32,826 bases of DNA, from contig VBLP01000108.1 of assembly GCA_005887925.1 (NCBI GenBank), positions 1 through 32,826 on the forward strand, in the 5' to 3' direction. Within the stretch, counting starts at the first letter, position 1. Each line of letters opens with the position of its first letter. A program made the translations under genes and the position numbers. A model generated the notes under the pieces. It made no database searches and was not told where the DNA came from. It saw nothing but the letters and a program-made list of their open reading frames with translations. Below, piece by piece: positions 16,757-26,288 of the stretch. This DNA comes from Deltaproteobacteria bacterium (GTDB taxonomy: Bacteria; Myxococcota_A; Polyangia; Haliangiales; Haliangiaceae).

Positions 16757-18373
16757 TCAGTGGTCCTCGTCGAGCAGGTCGGCGGTGAGGAAACCGGACA
16801 GCACGATCGCGTCGCCGCGCGCGGCGGTGGGCGACGGGATCACGGTGGCGTGGCCGAGCGGCCCGCCGTGATCGACGAACACCTTGTCGTTGGCGGTCGC
16901 CAGGACGTGCGCCGGGAGGTCGTCGAGCCGGAAGTCGGTGGGGTGGAGGTTGTCGAGCGCGACGAAGCCGACGCGCGCGACGCCGCGGGTCGCGCCGATC
17001 AGGTAGCTGCCGCCGGGCGAGAAGTCGTAGCTGTCGAGCTTGCCGGTGCCGAGCAGCGGCGCGGTCGCGGTGGTGGCGAGGTCGACCATGCCGAGCACGG
17101 TGCGCGCGTCGTCGTGGACGATCATCGCGAGGTCGCGGCCGGGGACGGCGACGACATCGTGGACCGGCTTGTCGAGCGTGATCGCGACGGGGGCGACCTG
17201 GGCGAGCGGGTCGGCGAGGTGATCGAGCTCGAGCACCCAGAGCCGCGCGAGGCCACCGCCGGCGCCGCCCGAGCCGAGCGACGCGAACAGCGCCTTGTGC
17301 GGCGGACCGTCGTCGGGAAACAGCAGGATGCGGTTGATCGGGTCGGCGATCGGGATCGAGCGGAACTGGGCGGTGTCGGCGTCGATCACGACGACCTCGT
17401 GGGTGTCGGGCGTCGCGGCGAGCACGACGCGCCGGCCGCTGGCCTCGTCGTAGACCGCGATGTCGCTCGGGCCGCCGCCGGCGCCGAGCTCGGAGACGAC
17501 GGCGCGGAAGTCGTTGTCGGCGGGATCGGTGGGGTTGGGCGGCTCGGCCGCGAGCGCGACCTGCAGCACGTCGCGCGCGCGGTCGCTGCGCACGTAGGCG
17601 CTCGCGCTGCCGGGCGCGAACACGACCTCGCGCGGCACGACCACGGCGCCGCCGAGATCGAGCCGGATCGACACCTCGTGGCGCAGCGGGTGAGTCGCGT
17701 CGAGCACGGTGAGGTTGTCGGCCGACAGGATGAACGCGAAGCTGCGCGGGGCAGCGTCGGGGCCGCCCGGCAGGACCATCGGCGGCGACAGCGCGATGCC
17801 GTCGGGCACGGTGCCGAACGAGCGGATGGTCACGAGCGCGGGGTTGGACGCGCCGGCCGGGCTCGCGAGGTCGATCACGGCGAGCTCGTTCGGATTGCGG
17901 AACACGCCCTCGGCGTCCTGGCCGGAGCCGGAGTAGTAGGCGATCGCGAGCGAGCCGTCGGGCGAGACGGCGATGCGGTCGAACGGCGAGCCGATCGGAT
18001 AGGCCTGCGCGGCGCCGGGGCGCTGGCTGTCGACGACCCAGAACTGCGGCGGCTGGTCGATCTCTCCGGGATGGATCGCCTGCTCGCCGCGCGTGATCAC
18101 GAACAGGCGGTGGCGGTCGGCGCTCGGCACGGCGTACATCGCGCGCCGGCCGATCGCGGTGTGCGAGATCGCAGGGCGGTCGCCGCCGAGGTCGATCAGG
18201 ACGACGCGGTCGAGCGCCGAGTCGATGTACGCGATGTGGGTCTTGAGCGCGATCGGGCCGAGCACGGTGCGCTGGCGGTCCCAGCGGATCGGACGGTCAT
18301 CGCTCCAGCATGCCGCGGCGGCGACGGCGAGGACGGCCACGGCGAGCGAGGTTCGAGGCAGGTGGTGGCGCAT
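16757..18373 (-). CDS. Lipoprotein, YncE/propeller-like, unknown function
   Basis: MRHHLPRTSLAVAVLAVAAAACWSDD lipobox; repeated segments (HIAYIDSALDRVVLIDLGGDRP; ELAVIDLAS; HEVVVIDADT). Confidence 0.78.
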   Translation of the reverse strand: MRHHLPRTSLAVAVLAVAAAACWSDDRPIRWDRQRTVLGPIALKTHIAYIDSALDRVVLIDLGGDRPAISHTAIGRRAMYAVPSADRHRLFVITRGEQAIHPGEIDQPPQFWVVDSQRPGAAQAYPIGSPFDRIAVSPDGSLAIAYYSGSGQDAEGVFRNPNELAVIDLASPAGASNPALVTIRSFGTVPDGIALSPPMVLPGGPDAAPRSFAFILSADNLTVLDATHPLRHEVSIRLDLGGAVVVPREVVFAPGSASAYVRSDRARDVLQVALAAEPPNPTDPADNDFRAVVSELGAGGGPSDIAVYDEASGRRVVLAATPDTHEVVVIDADTAQFRSIPIADPINRILLFPDDGPPHKALFASLGSGGAGGGLARLWVLELDHLADPLAQVAPVAITLDKPVHDVVAVPGRDLAMIVHDDARTVLGMVDLATTATAPLLGTGKLDSYDFSPGGSYLIGATRGVARVGFVALDNLHPTDFRLDDLPAHVLATANDKVFVDHGGPLGHATVIPSPTAARGDAIVLSGFLTADLLDEDH

Positions 18374-18374
18374 G

Positions 18375-20039
18375 TCAGTGATCCACGATCTGGCTGTTGA
18401 GGTCGAAGCCGGTCACGGTGCGGATCGCGCCGGAGGCGAGCGCGACGAACGACATCCGGCCGAGCGGGTGGCGCTGCGCGACGAAGGCCTGGCCGGCCCC
18501 CGGGACGACGCCGACGGTGGACGGCGGCGAGCCGAGCGCGAGGCTGCGGACGATGCCGGTCCGGGCCGAGACGACCTGGACGGCGCGGGTCGCCGACGCC
18601 GCGTCGCCGCCATCGAGCGCGACGTAGGCGGTGTCGCCGTCGGGTGCGTACGCCGGTGGCCCGGGGTCGACCGGGGTGAGCTGCAGCTTGGCGAACCCGG
18701 TCGCGAGGTCGACCAGCTCGTAGCCGTAGCTCCGCGCGATGATCTCGTCGATCGAGCCGGCGGTGGCCGGATCGCCGGGCGCCTTGGCGGCGAGCACGAT
18801 CGCGGTGGCGCTGTCGGGCGCGATCGCGACGGTGCGGACCGCCTTCTGGAGCGGGTAGGTCACGTGCGGAAAGCCGGCGCGGCCGAGCTCGACCACGGTG
18901 AGGTGAGGGTCGAGCGTCGCGTTGGTGTAGAGCACCGCGCGCTTGCCGTCGGCCGACACCGCGAGCGAGCCGACGCTGGCCGGCGCGAGATCGACGGTGT
19001 CGACGCCGCTCGGGTCGATCGCGTCGCCGGGGATGTCGATGATGGCGAGCCGGGCCGCGTCGCGCAGGGCGGCGTAGACCCGCGAGCCGTCGGGGGCGAG
19101 ATCGATATCGGTCGGCGGCGCGTCGAGCGGGACGTCCCAGGTCTGCGCGGCGCCGCGCAGGCTGACCACGCGCACACCGGCGTGCCCGGCCTGGCGGACC
19201 GCCGCGTAATCGCCGGTCGCGACGATCTGGACCTCGAGGTCCTCGGCCGGCACACCCGGCTCGGCGACGGGGATCGGCGGCACGATCCGCGGACCGTGCT
19301 GGGTCGCGTCGACGAGGTCGATCACCGACACGCCGTCCTGGGTGATGACGTAGGCGCGCGCCCCGGCGGCGTCGAACTGTACGGCGCGCGGCCGGAACCC
19401 GACCGTGAGCGCGACCGAGGTCTCGTGGCCGGGCGCGAGCGCGGCGACCACGACGTCCTGGAAGCTCCCGGCGTTGCCGGTGCCGTCGTGCAGCGCGCGC
19501 ACCAGGTCGAACCAGATCACGGCGAAGCGGCCGGTCGGATCGACGTCGATGCGGTTGAGACTGGGCAGGGTCGCGAGCACGCGGGTGCCGTCGCCGCCGG
19601 TCACCACCGGCCGCACCACGGTCGCGGTGCCGCCGGCCGTGTCGAGCGCGATCGCGCCGTCGCTGCCCGGGATGGTGGCGACCTCGCGCGGCGCCGGGCC
19701 GACCGGGGTGGTCGAGACCGTGAGCGTCTCGCCGTCGATCCGCGCCAGCTTGCCCTGCGCGGTCATCGCGACGTAGACGAAGCGCTGCGAGCTGATCGGC
19801 GGCCCGAGCGCGATCTCGGTCTCGGCGGGTGCGCCGCCGTCGCCGGTCGGCGAGGGCGGGACACAGACATGGAAGTCGTTGCAGCTCCAGCCGGTCGGGC
19901 ATTCGCTCGCGACCAGGCAGCCCATCGCCCCGGCGTCGGCACCGGCGCCGCCACTGCTGCCGAGGTCGGCGGCGGTCGAGTTGCCGCAGGCCGCGCCGGC
20001 GACGAGCAGCGCCGCGGCGATCGTTTGCATCGCATGCAT
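18375..20039 (-). CDS. Lipoprotein, YncE/propeller-like, unknown function (probable distant paralogue of 16757..18373)
   Basis: MHAMQTIAAALLVAGAACGNSTAADL lipobox; repeats (RFVYVAMTAQGKLARIDGETLTV; DGSRVYAALRDAARLAIIDIPGD; GDTAYVALDGGD). Confidence 0.78.
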   Translation of the reverse strand: MHAMQTIAAALLVAGAACGNSTAADLGSSGGAGADAGAMGCLVASECPTGWSCNDFHVCVPPSPTGDGGAPAETEIALGPPISSQRFVYVAMTAQGKLARIDGETLTVSTTPVGPAPREVATIPGSDGAIALDTAGGTATVVRPVVTGGDGTRVLATLPSLNRIDVDPTGRFAVIWFDLVRALHDGTGNAGSFQDVVVAALAPGHETSVALTVGFRPRAVQFDAAGARAYVITQDGVSVIDLVDATQHGPRIVPPIPVAEPGVPAEDLEVQIVATGDYAAVRQAGHAGVRVVSLRGAAQTWDVPLDAPPTDIDLAPDGSRVYAALRDAARLAIIDIPGDAIDPSGVDTVDLAPASVGSLAVSADGKRAVLYTNATLDPHLTVVELGRAGFPHVTYPLQKAVRTVAIAPDSATAIVLAAKAPGDPATAGSIDEIIARSYGYELVDLATGFAKLQLTPVDPGPPAYAPDGDTAYVALDGGDAASATRAVQVVSARTGIVRSLALGSPPSTVGVVPGAGQAFVAQRHPLGRMSFVALASGAIRTVTGFDLNSQIVDH

Positions 20040-20194
20040 GCCGAGCGCCTTCGCAACCGATGTACCGCGGCCGCCGACGTGATCTCGGGGAGTTAGCCGG
20101 CACGTGTTTGCCAGCTCGCGCGTCGACCGCGACGCGGATGTCGCTCCTGCGCGGCGTTGCGCGCGCCGGGGCCCCGCGCGACCATGTGCCGGGA

Positions 20195-20932
20195 ATGCGC
20201 GTGCTCGCCGCGATCGGCCTTGCGATCCTGTTCGCGATCGGCGCCGGGCTCGGCCTGGCGATCGGCGCGGTGGTGTTCTTCGTCAGCTGGCGGCGCAGCG
20301 CGCGGGCGGTGCACGCCGACGGCGTGGTCTGCCGCGGCGAGCTCACGGCGGCTGACCGGTCGGCGGCGCGCCTGGCGGGGCCGGCGCTGGTCCGGCTGTC
20401 CGGCGCCCTGGAAGGCCAGGCCACCACCGGCACGGATGTGCTCGGCGTCGAGATCCGGATGCAGCGGACCGCGCGCAACGACGCGGCACACGGCGACCAG
20501 GATCTGGTGTTCGGCAGCTTCGAGTCGTTCGCCACGGCCGCGCGCGATCGCGCCCGGACCAACGCCGGCGACTACCTCGCCAACTGCTATTCGACGGTGA
20601 CGCCCTGGTGGCTGACAAGCCACGGGCCGGTGATCCTGCGGCTGATCGCGGCACCCGCGGCGGCGCCCGAGCGCGGCAGTGACCGGCTGGCCCGGCTCGA
20701 TGCAGATCTGGTAACCGATCGCGCACGGTTTTCACTGGTGGTCGACGCGCCGGCCGGCCGGGTCGCGCTCGGTGAGCTGCGTCTCGTCGAGCGGCTCGCG
20801 ATCGACGATCGCGCGCTGCGCGTCTCGATGTTCCGCCAGGGCCGCGGCGTCCGGCCGCTCGGGCTGCGGAACGGGATTCGCGCCACCGTATATCCGATGA
20901 GCCAGCTCGCGCGCCGTCTGCGCGGCGGGTAG
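20195..20932 (+). CDS. Membrane-anchored protein of unknown function
   Basis: MRVLAAIGLAILFAIGAGLGLAIGAVVFFVSWRRSARA N-terminal TM anchor; 245 aa; followed after 16 nt by the kinase gene. Confidence 0.7.
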   Translation: MRVLAAIGLAILFAIGAGLGLAIGAVVFFVSWRRSARAVHADGVVCRGELTAADRSAARLAGPALVRLSGALEGQATTGTDVLGVEIRMQRTARNDAAHGDQDLVFGSFESFATAARDRARTNAGDYLANCYSTVTPWWLTSHGPVILRLIAAPAAAPERGSDRLARLDADLVTDRARFSLVVDAPAGRVALGELRLVERLAIDDRALRVSMFRQGRGVRPLGLRNGIRATVYPMSQLARRLRGG

Positions 20933-20948
20933 GATCACGGCCCGAGCG

Positions 20949-23900
20949 ATGCAGGAGGTCGCAAGCTCCATCGATCGGTACCAGGTGGTGCGGCGGATCG
21001 GCGCCGGCGGCATGGGCGTGGTGTACGAGGCCGACGACGTCGAGCGCGGCCAGAAGGTCGCGCTCAAGACGATCTCCAACCCCGACGTCGAGAAGATCTA
21101 CCAGCTCAAGCGCGAGTTCCGCGCGCTCGCCGACCTGTCGCATCCCAACCTGGTCGCGCTCTACGATCTCGTGGTCGTCGCGGACTCGTGCTTCTTCACG
21201 ATGGAGCTGCTCGACGGCGTCGACCTGCTCACCTACCTGTGGGGCCGCAAGGTCGAGGATCCGGCGGAGCTCGTGACCACGACGCTCACGCCGATGCCGC
21301 CCGGCTTCGAGGGCGCCCCCGGCGAAGGCGAGTCGATCACGCTGACCTCGCCGCAGCCGACGCCGTGCGACATCGATCGCCTGCGCCATGCGCTGCCGCA
21401 GCTCGCGCGCGGCCTGCACGCGCTGCACAGCGCCGGCAAGATCCACCGCGACGTCAAGCCGTCGAACATCCAGGTCACCAGCGACGGCCGGGTCGTGCTG
21501 CTCGATTTCGGGCTGGTCGCCGAGCTCGAGCGCCGCCAGGGTGCCGACGGCATGATCGTCGGCACCGTCGCGTACATGGCGCCCGAGCAGTGCGCCGGCG
21601 ACGTCCAGCTCAGCGCCGCCGCTGACTGGTACGGCCTGGGCGTCGTGGTGTTCCAGGCGCTGACCGGGCGGCTGCCGTTCGAGGGCGTGCCGACCCGCGT
21701 GCTGTTCGAGAAGCAGACCGAACCCGCGCCGCGGCCGTCGCGGCTGGTCCAGCACGTCCCGCGCGACCTCGACGATCTGTGCGCCGAGCTCCTCGAGCGC
21801 GAGCCCGCCGATCGGCCGACCGGCGCGCAGCTCCTGCACCGCCTCGGCGTCGCCGACACCGACCGGATGGCCGCGCCGATGGTCACGGTGTCGCGCGAGG
21901 GCGGCTTCGCGGGCCGCACCGCCGAGCTCGCCACGCTGGAGGCCGCGCTCGAGCCGCTCGCGGTCAAGCGCGCCTCGGTCGCGCTGGTCCGCGCGCCGTC
22001 GGGCATGGGCAAGACCGCGCTGGTCACGCGGTTCCTCGAGCGACTGCGCTCGACCAACCCCAACGCGCTCCTGCTCCACGGCCGCTGCCTCGATCGCGAG
22101 GACGTGCCGTACAAGGCGATGGATCCGTTGATCGACGAGCTCAGCGACTGGTGGCTCGGCCTGGCACCCAAGCAGGCCCAGGCGCTGTTGCCGCGCGACG
22201 CCTACCTCCTGCCGACCTTGTTCCCGGTGCTCGACCGCGTGCCGGCGATCGCCGATGCGCCGCGCACCCGGGTCGTCGCCGATCCGCAGGCCCGCCGGAC
22301 CCACGCGTTCGGCGCGCTGCGCGAGACCCTGCAGCGGCTCGGCGACCGCCACACCGTCGTGCTGTTCCTCGACGACATGCAGTGGGTCGATCGCGACACC
22401 ACGGCGCTGCTCGCCGACCTGATGCGCGCGCCCGATCCGCCGCCGGTGCTGCTCGTGCTCGCGACCCGCAGCGAGGGCGGCGCGCCGGTCGTCGACCTGG
22501 TGCGCCGCATGGACGCCGCGCAGCGCCTGATCGACCTGGGCCCGCTGTCGGTCGACGCCGCGACCGCGATCGCGGTGTCGCACCTCGGCGAGGACAACCG
22601 CGAGACCGCCGAGCAGCTGGTGCGCGAGGCCGACGGCAGCCCGCTGTTCTTGATCGAGCTCGCCCGCTACCTGCACGGCCGCAGCGTCGCCGACGTCGCC
22701 GGCAAGGGGCTCGACGCGATGCTCGCCGAGCGAATCGGCGGCCTGGGCGAGACCGCGCGCGCGATCGCCGAGATCGTCGCGGTCGCCGGCGAGCCGATGA
22801 CGCGCTCGGCGCTGGGCGCGATCAGCGCCGTGCCCCCGGCAGAGCTGTCGCGCCAGCTCTCGCTGCTCCGCGCGCAGCGCGTGGTGCGGATGTCGGGCTC
22901 GCGCGCCGAGGACACGATCGAGCCGTACCACGCCCGGGTCCGCTCGGCGGTGCTGAACCAGCTCGACAACGAACACCGCGCGCGCCACCACCGCGCGCTC
23001 GCGATCGCGCTGTCGGGCAAGGGCTCGGCCGAGCAGCTCGCGCGCCACTGGTACGGCGCCGGCGACCTCGAGCACGCCGCGGGCCACGCGCGGCGCGCCG
23101 GCGACGAGGCCCGCGCCAAGCTCGACTTCGACCTGTCGTCGCGCTGGTACGCGATCGCGCTCGAGGGCCCGCAGTGGACCGACGCCGAGCGCCGCGCCCT
23201 GCGCACCCAGCTCGCCGACGCGCTCGCCGACGCCGGCCGGCCGCGCGAGGCGGCCGAACAGTTCCTGGTCGCCGCGTCCGGCGCCGACGCCGCGACCACG
23301 CTCGAGCTGCGCCGCCGTGCCGCCGGCTCGCTGCTCCAGTCGGGCTACGTCGCGGAGGGCCTGGGGTTCCGGCCGCGCTCGCTCGCCGAGATCAGCCAGG
23401 CCGAGCTGACCCGCGTCGATGTCTGCGAGGGCGTCTCGTTCGGGCTCGCGCTGGTCGACACCTTCCGCTCGATGGACTTCGGCACGCGGTTCCTCCTGTC
23501 CGCGCTGCGGCTCGGCGAGCGCTGGCGGGTGTCGCGCGCGATCGCGCTCGAGACCGACTTCCTCGCCGCGACCGCCAAGTCGGCGCGCGCGGTGCGCCTG
23601 CTCGACAGGCTCGAGCAGCTGACCGCCACGCTCGACGAGGTGCCCGCCCACGCGCAGCTGCTCACCACGCGCGGCTTCGTCGACTTCTTCGTTCATGCCC
23701 GGTTCCGCCGCGCGCTCGGCCACTTCAGCGAGGCGATCGCGAGCTACCGCGCGGTGGTCGGCCGCGCCGGCTTCGAGCTCGACACCGTCAGCATGTTCTG
23801 CTGCTGGGCGCTGTACTACCTGGGCGAGATCGGCGAGCTGTCGCGGCGGGTCCCGGCGATGGCCGAGGCCGCCGCCCGCAACGGCAACCGCTACACCGCC

Positions 23901-24569
23901 GTCACGCTGCGCTGCGCATTTCCGATCGCGTGGCTCGCCCGGTTCGAGCCCGACGCGATCGAGGCCGAGATCGACGCCGCGCTCGGCTCGTGGAGCAGCA
24001 GCGACGGCAGCTACCAGCTCCAGCACCTGTTCGCGCTCGCGTCGCGGCTCGACCTGTCGCTGTATCGCCGCCGCCCCGAGGACCTCACGCCGCGGATCGC
24101 CGCGGAGTGCAAGCGGATCCGGCGCTCGCTGGTCGACCGCCCGCCGATGCAGGGCGTGGTCCTGCAGTCGACGCTGTTGCGCCACGCCGTCGCGTGCGCC
24201 CGGCACGCCCCGCCCGGCTCGTCGCGCCGCCGCGAGGCGCTCGCCGAGGCCCGCGGTCACCTGCGCCGGTTCCCGCGCCGCTCGCTCCCGGTGATCGCGT
24301 ACGTCTCGCAGCTGTTCGATGGCCTGATCGCCGACGCGGACGGCCGCCCCGAGGAGGCGATCGCCCGGTACCGCGCGGCGATCCCCGGGCTCGACCGGCA
24401 TGACACGCACCTGTATGCCAACGCCGCACGCGACCGCCTCGGCCGGCTGATCGGCGGCGACGAGGGCGCCGCCCTGCGCGCCGGCGTGCGCGCCTGGCTG
24501 GATCGCGAGTCGGTCCGCGAGCCCGACACCATCCTCGACATGCTGCTCCCGGGCCCACCCTCGGTCTGA
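20949..24569 (+). CDS. Serine/threonine protein kinase fused to AAA-type predicted ATPase and helical repeat (TPR-like) region
   Basis: 1206 aa; kinase motifs GAGGMGVVYEA, VALKTI, KIHRDVKPSNIQV, LLDFGLVAE, GTVAYMAPEQ; then Walker A APSGMGKTALV and VVLFLDDMQWVD; C-terminal repeats. Confidence 0.95.
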   Translation: MQEVASSIDRYQVVRRIGAGGMGVVYEADDVERGQKVALKTISNPDVEKIYQLKREFRALADLSHPNLVALYDLVVVADSCFFTMELLDGVDLLTYLWGRKVEDPAELVTTTLTPMPPGFEGAPGEGESITLTSPQPTPCDIDRLRHALPQLARGLHALHSAGKIHRDVKPSNIQVTSDGRVVLLDFGLVAELERRQGADGMIVGTVAYMAPEQCAGDVQLSAAADWYGLGVVVFQALTGRLPFEGVPTRVLFEKQTEPAPRPSRLVQHVPRDLDDLCAELLEREPADRPTGAQLLHRLGVADTDRMAAPMVTVSREGGFAGRTAELATLEAALEPLAVKRASVALVRAPSGMGKTALVTRFLERLRSTNPNALLLHGRCLDREDVPYKAMDPLIDELSDWWLGLAPKQAQALLPRDAYLLPTLFPVLDRVPAIADAPRTRVVADPQARRTHAFGALRETLQRLGDRHTVVLFLDDMQWVDRDTTALLADLMRAPDPPPVLLVLATRSEGGAPVVDLVRRMDAAQRLIDLGPLSVDAATAIAVSHLGEDNRETAEQLVREADGSPLFLIELARYLHGRSVADVAGKGLDAMLAERIGGLGETARAIAEIVAVAGEPMTRSALGAISAVPPAELSRQLSLLRAQRVVRMSGSRAEDTIEPYHARVRSAVLNQLDNEHRARHHRALAIALSGKGSAEQLARHWYGAGDLEHAAGHARRAGDEARAKLDFDLSSRWYAIALEGPQWTDAERRALRTQLADALADAGRPREAAEQFLVAASGADAATTLELRRRAAGSLLQSGYVAEGLGFRPRSLAEISQAELTRVDVCEGVSFGLALVDTFRSMDFGTRFLLSALRLGERWRVSRAIALETDFLAATAKSARAVRLLDRLEQLTATLDEVPAHAQLLTTRGFVDFFVHARFRRALGHFSEAIASYRAVVGRAGFELDTVSMFCCWALYYLGEIGELSRRVPAMAEAAARNGNRYTAVTLRCAFPIAWLARFEPDAIEAEIDAALGSWSSSDGSYQLQHLFALASRLDLSLYRRRPEDLTPRIAAECKRIRRSLVDRPPMQGVVLQSTLLRHAVACARHAPPGSSRRREALAEARGHLRRFPRRSLPVIAYVSQLFDGLIADADGRPEEAIARYRAAIPGLDRHDTHLYANAARDRLGRLIGGDEGAALRAGVRAWLDRESVREPDTILDMLLPGPPSV

Positions 24570-24650
24570 CACGACGAGCCTCGCCGTCATCGCAGTCATC
24601 ACCTGCAACCCGAGGTGGACATGCCGGGCCGGGCGAGCCAACATCACGTC

Positions 24651-24938
24651 ATGCGCCACGCGCTGCTCACCCTCACCGTCCTGACGTCGGCCTGTCTGGC
24701 CGAGTCCGCGAACGGTCCCGCGGGTCACACGGCGACGCGCGCCGCGCCGGCCTGCGCGACCGCGCGGCCTACCGGCAGCAACATCACTCGCTGGGTCTGT
24801 CCGCCCGAGCTGAAACCGACCGATCCCATGGAAGCGGCCGTCTGGGGCAACCACGATCCGGCCCGGCCATTCGATCCCGCGCGCGAGGGCTCGTACACCA
24901 CGGACACGCCGGGTCTCCGCGTCTATCCAATCCGATGA
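24651..24938 (+). CDS. Small putative lipoprotein
   Basis: MRHALLTLTVLTSACLAESANGPAG...; 95 aa; stop codon lies inside the first tandem-repeat unit. Confidence 0.6.
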   Translation: MRHALLTLTVLTSACLAESANGPAGHTATRAAPACATARPTGSNITRWVCPPELKPTDPMEAAVWGNHDPARPFDPAREGSYTTDTPGLRVYPIR

Positions 24939-25043
24939 TCCCGCTCCGGCCAATCCGATGATCCCGCTCCGGCCATTCCGATGATCCCCCGCTCCGGCCA
25001 TTCCGATGATCCCGCTCCGGCCATTCCGATGACGCCGCTCGGG
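24927..25043. repeat. Tandem repeat, 5 units of about 23 bp, consensus CCATTCCGATGATCCCGCTCCGG
   Basis: Units 24927-24949, 24950-24972, 24973-24997 (25 nt), 24998-25020, 25021-25043 (diverged). Confidence 0.95.
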
Positions 25044-25075
25044 CGGGTCGGCGGGCGAGCGCGGTACCTGACGTG

Positions 25076-26288
25076 ATGCGCGACGCGACCCAGGCGCTGA
25101 CCATCCTCGCCGAGATCGCGCCCGGCGCGCGCGCGCCGCTCGCGCGCCGGCTCGCCGCGATCGCCGAGGACCTCGATGGCAATCCTGTCTTCCGGCCGTG
25201 CGAGCTGCCGGATACCCACTTCATGCGCCTGGTGATCATCGATGACCCGCGCCGAGAGCTGCCGGCGCTGCTCGCGTGGGAGAGCAACCACGACGGCCCG
25301 GCCGCCGACTACCTCGCCGCGGTGGCCCGCACCGCTCCGTCGATCTCGGCGGTGTTCGAGTGCTGCGCCGGCTATCCCGCGGGCGGCATCGCCGATATCG
25401 ACCGCTGGGTCGCGTGGATGCGCGCGCACAGCCACCGCGCCAACGCGTTCTACGCCGGCTATCGCGGCGTGCCGCGCAGCGCCGTGGTCAACGATCGCCG
25501 CGTCCACGACGCGATCCGCGACGTCCTCGATCGCGCCGACCGCGACGAGCTGTGCACGCTGTCGCGCAGCGACCTCCAGCGCGCGATCTGCGAGCGCGTC
25601 GCGGCGCGCCGCCCCGAGCTCGACACCTCACCGCGCGGCGACGACGAGCTGCGCTGGCTGCTCGGCAAGCTCGCCGCGGCCGCCGCCGGCCTCGCGCTGC
25701 TGCCGCTCGTGCTCGTCGTGGCCCCGCTGTGGTACCTCGTGCTGCGCCACCGGGAGAGCCGACCAGGTGACCCAGAACCAGCTGACCCACGTGGTCGACG
25801 TGAGGCCCGGCCGGTTCCGGCTCGCCACGCTGTGGCTGGTGCTCGCCGCGATCGACATCGCCGCGCGGGTCCACGCCGTGCGCGGCCAGCTCGGCGGCAT
25901 CACCGCGATCCACTTCGCGCGCTGGGTGATCGTCCGCGATCGCCGCCCCGTGCAGCCGCGGCGCCACCGGCTGGTGTTCTTCTCGAACTACGACGGCAGC
26001 TGGGAGAGCTACCTCGGCGAGTTCATCGACCGCGCCGCCTCGGGGCTCACCGCGGTGTGGTCGAACACCGTCGGGTTCCCGGCGACGCGGCACCTCGTGC
26101 TCGCCGGCGCGCGGGACGAGGAGTCGTTCAAGCAGTGGACCCGCGAGCATCAGCTGCCGACCCAGGTGTGGTGGAGCGGCGTCCCCGATGCCACGGTGCA
26201 GAACATCCGCGACGACGTGTGGATCCGGCAGCAGCTGAGCCGCGGCCTGCCCGACCACGAGCTCGAGACCTGGCTCGGCAAGCTATGA
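25076..26288 (+). pseudogene. Two-domain protein of unknown function paired with DyP peroxidase, frame-disrupted near 25751-25765
   Basis: N-terminal half in one frame (THFMRLVIIDDPRRELPALLAWESNHDGPAADYLAAVARTAPSISAVFECCAGYP...PLVLVVAPLWYLVLRHRE); C-terminal half in another frame (ADQVTQNQLTHVVDVRPGRFRLATLWLVLAAIDIAARV...IHFARWVIVRDRR...LVFFSNYDGSWESYLGEFIDRAASGLTAVWSNTVGFP). Skipping 1 nt near 25757 joins them. Confidence 0.75.

Noticed and set aside
16469-18400. 643-aa plus-strand ORF opposite the propeller lipoprotein
   Set aside because: Antisense shadow ORF with His/Arg/Val/Asp/Gly-rich low-complexity sequence.
20343-25001. 1552-aa minus-strand ORF opposite the kinase gene
   Set aside because: Arg/Gly/Ala/Val/Asp/Glu-rich translation typical of antisense frames in high-GC DNA; the plus strand carries a convincing kinase-ATPase.
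24927-25043. CRISPR array
   Set aside because: Units are directly abutting without unique spacers; it is a simple tandem repeat.
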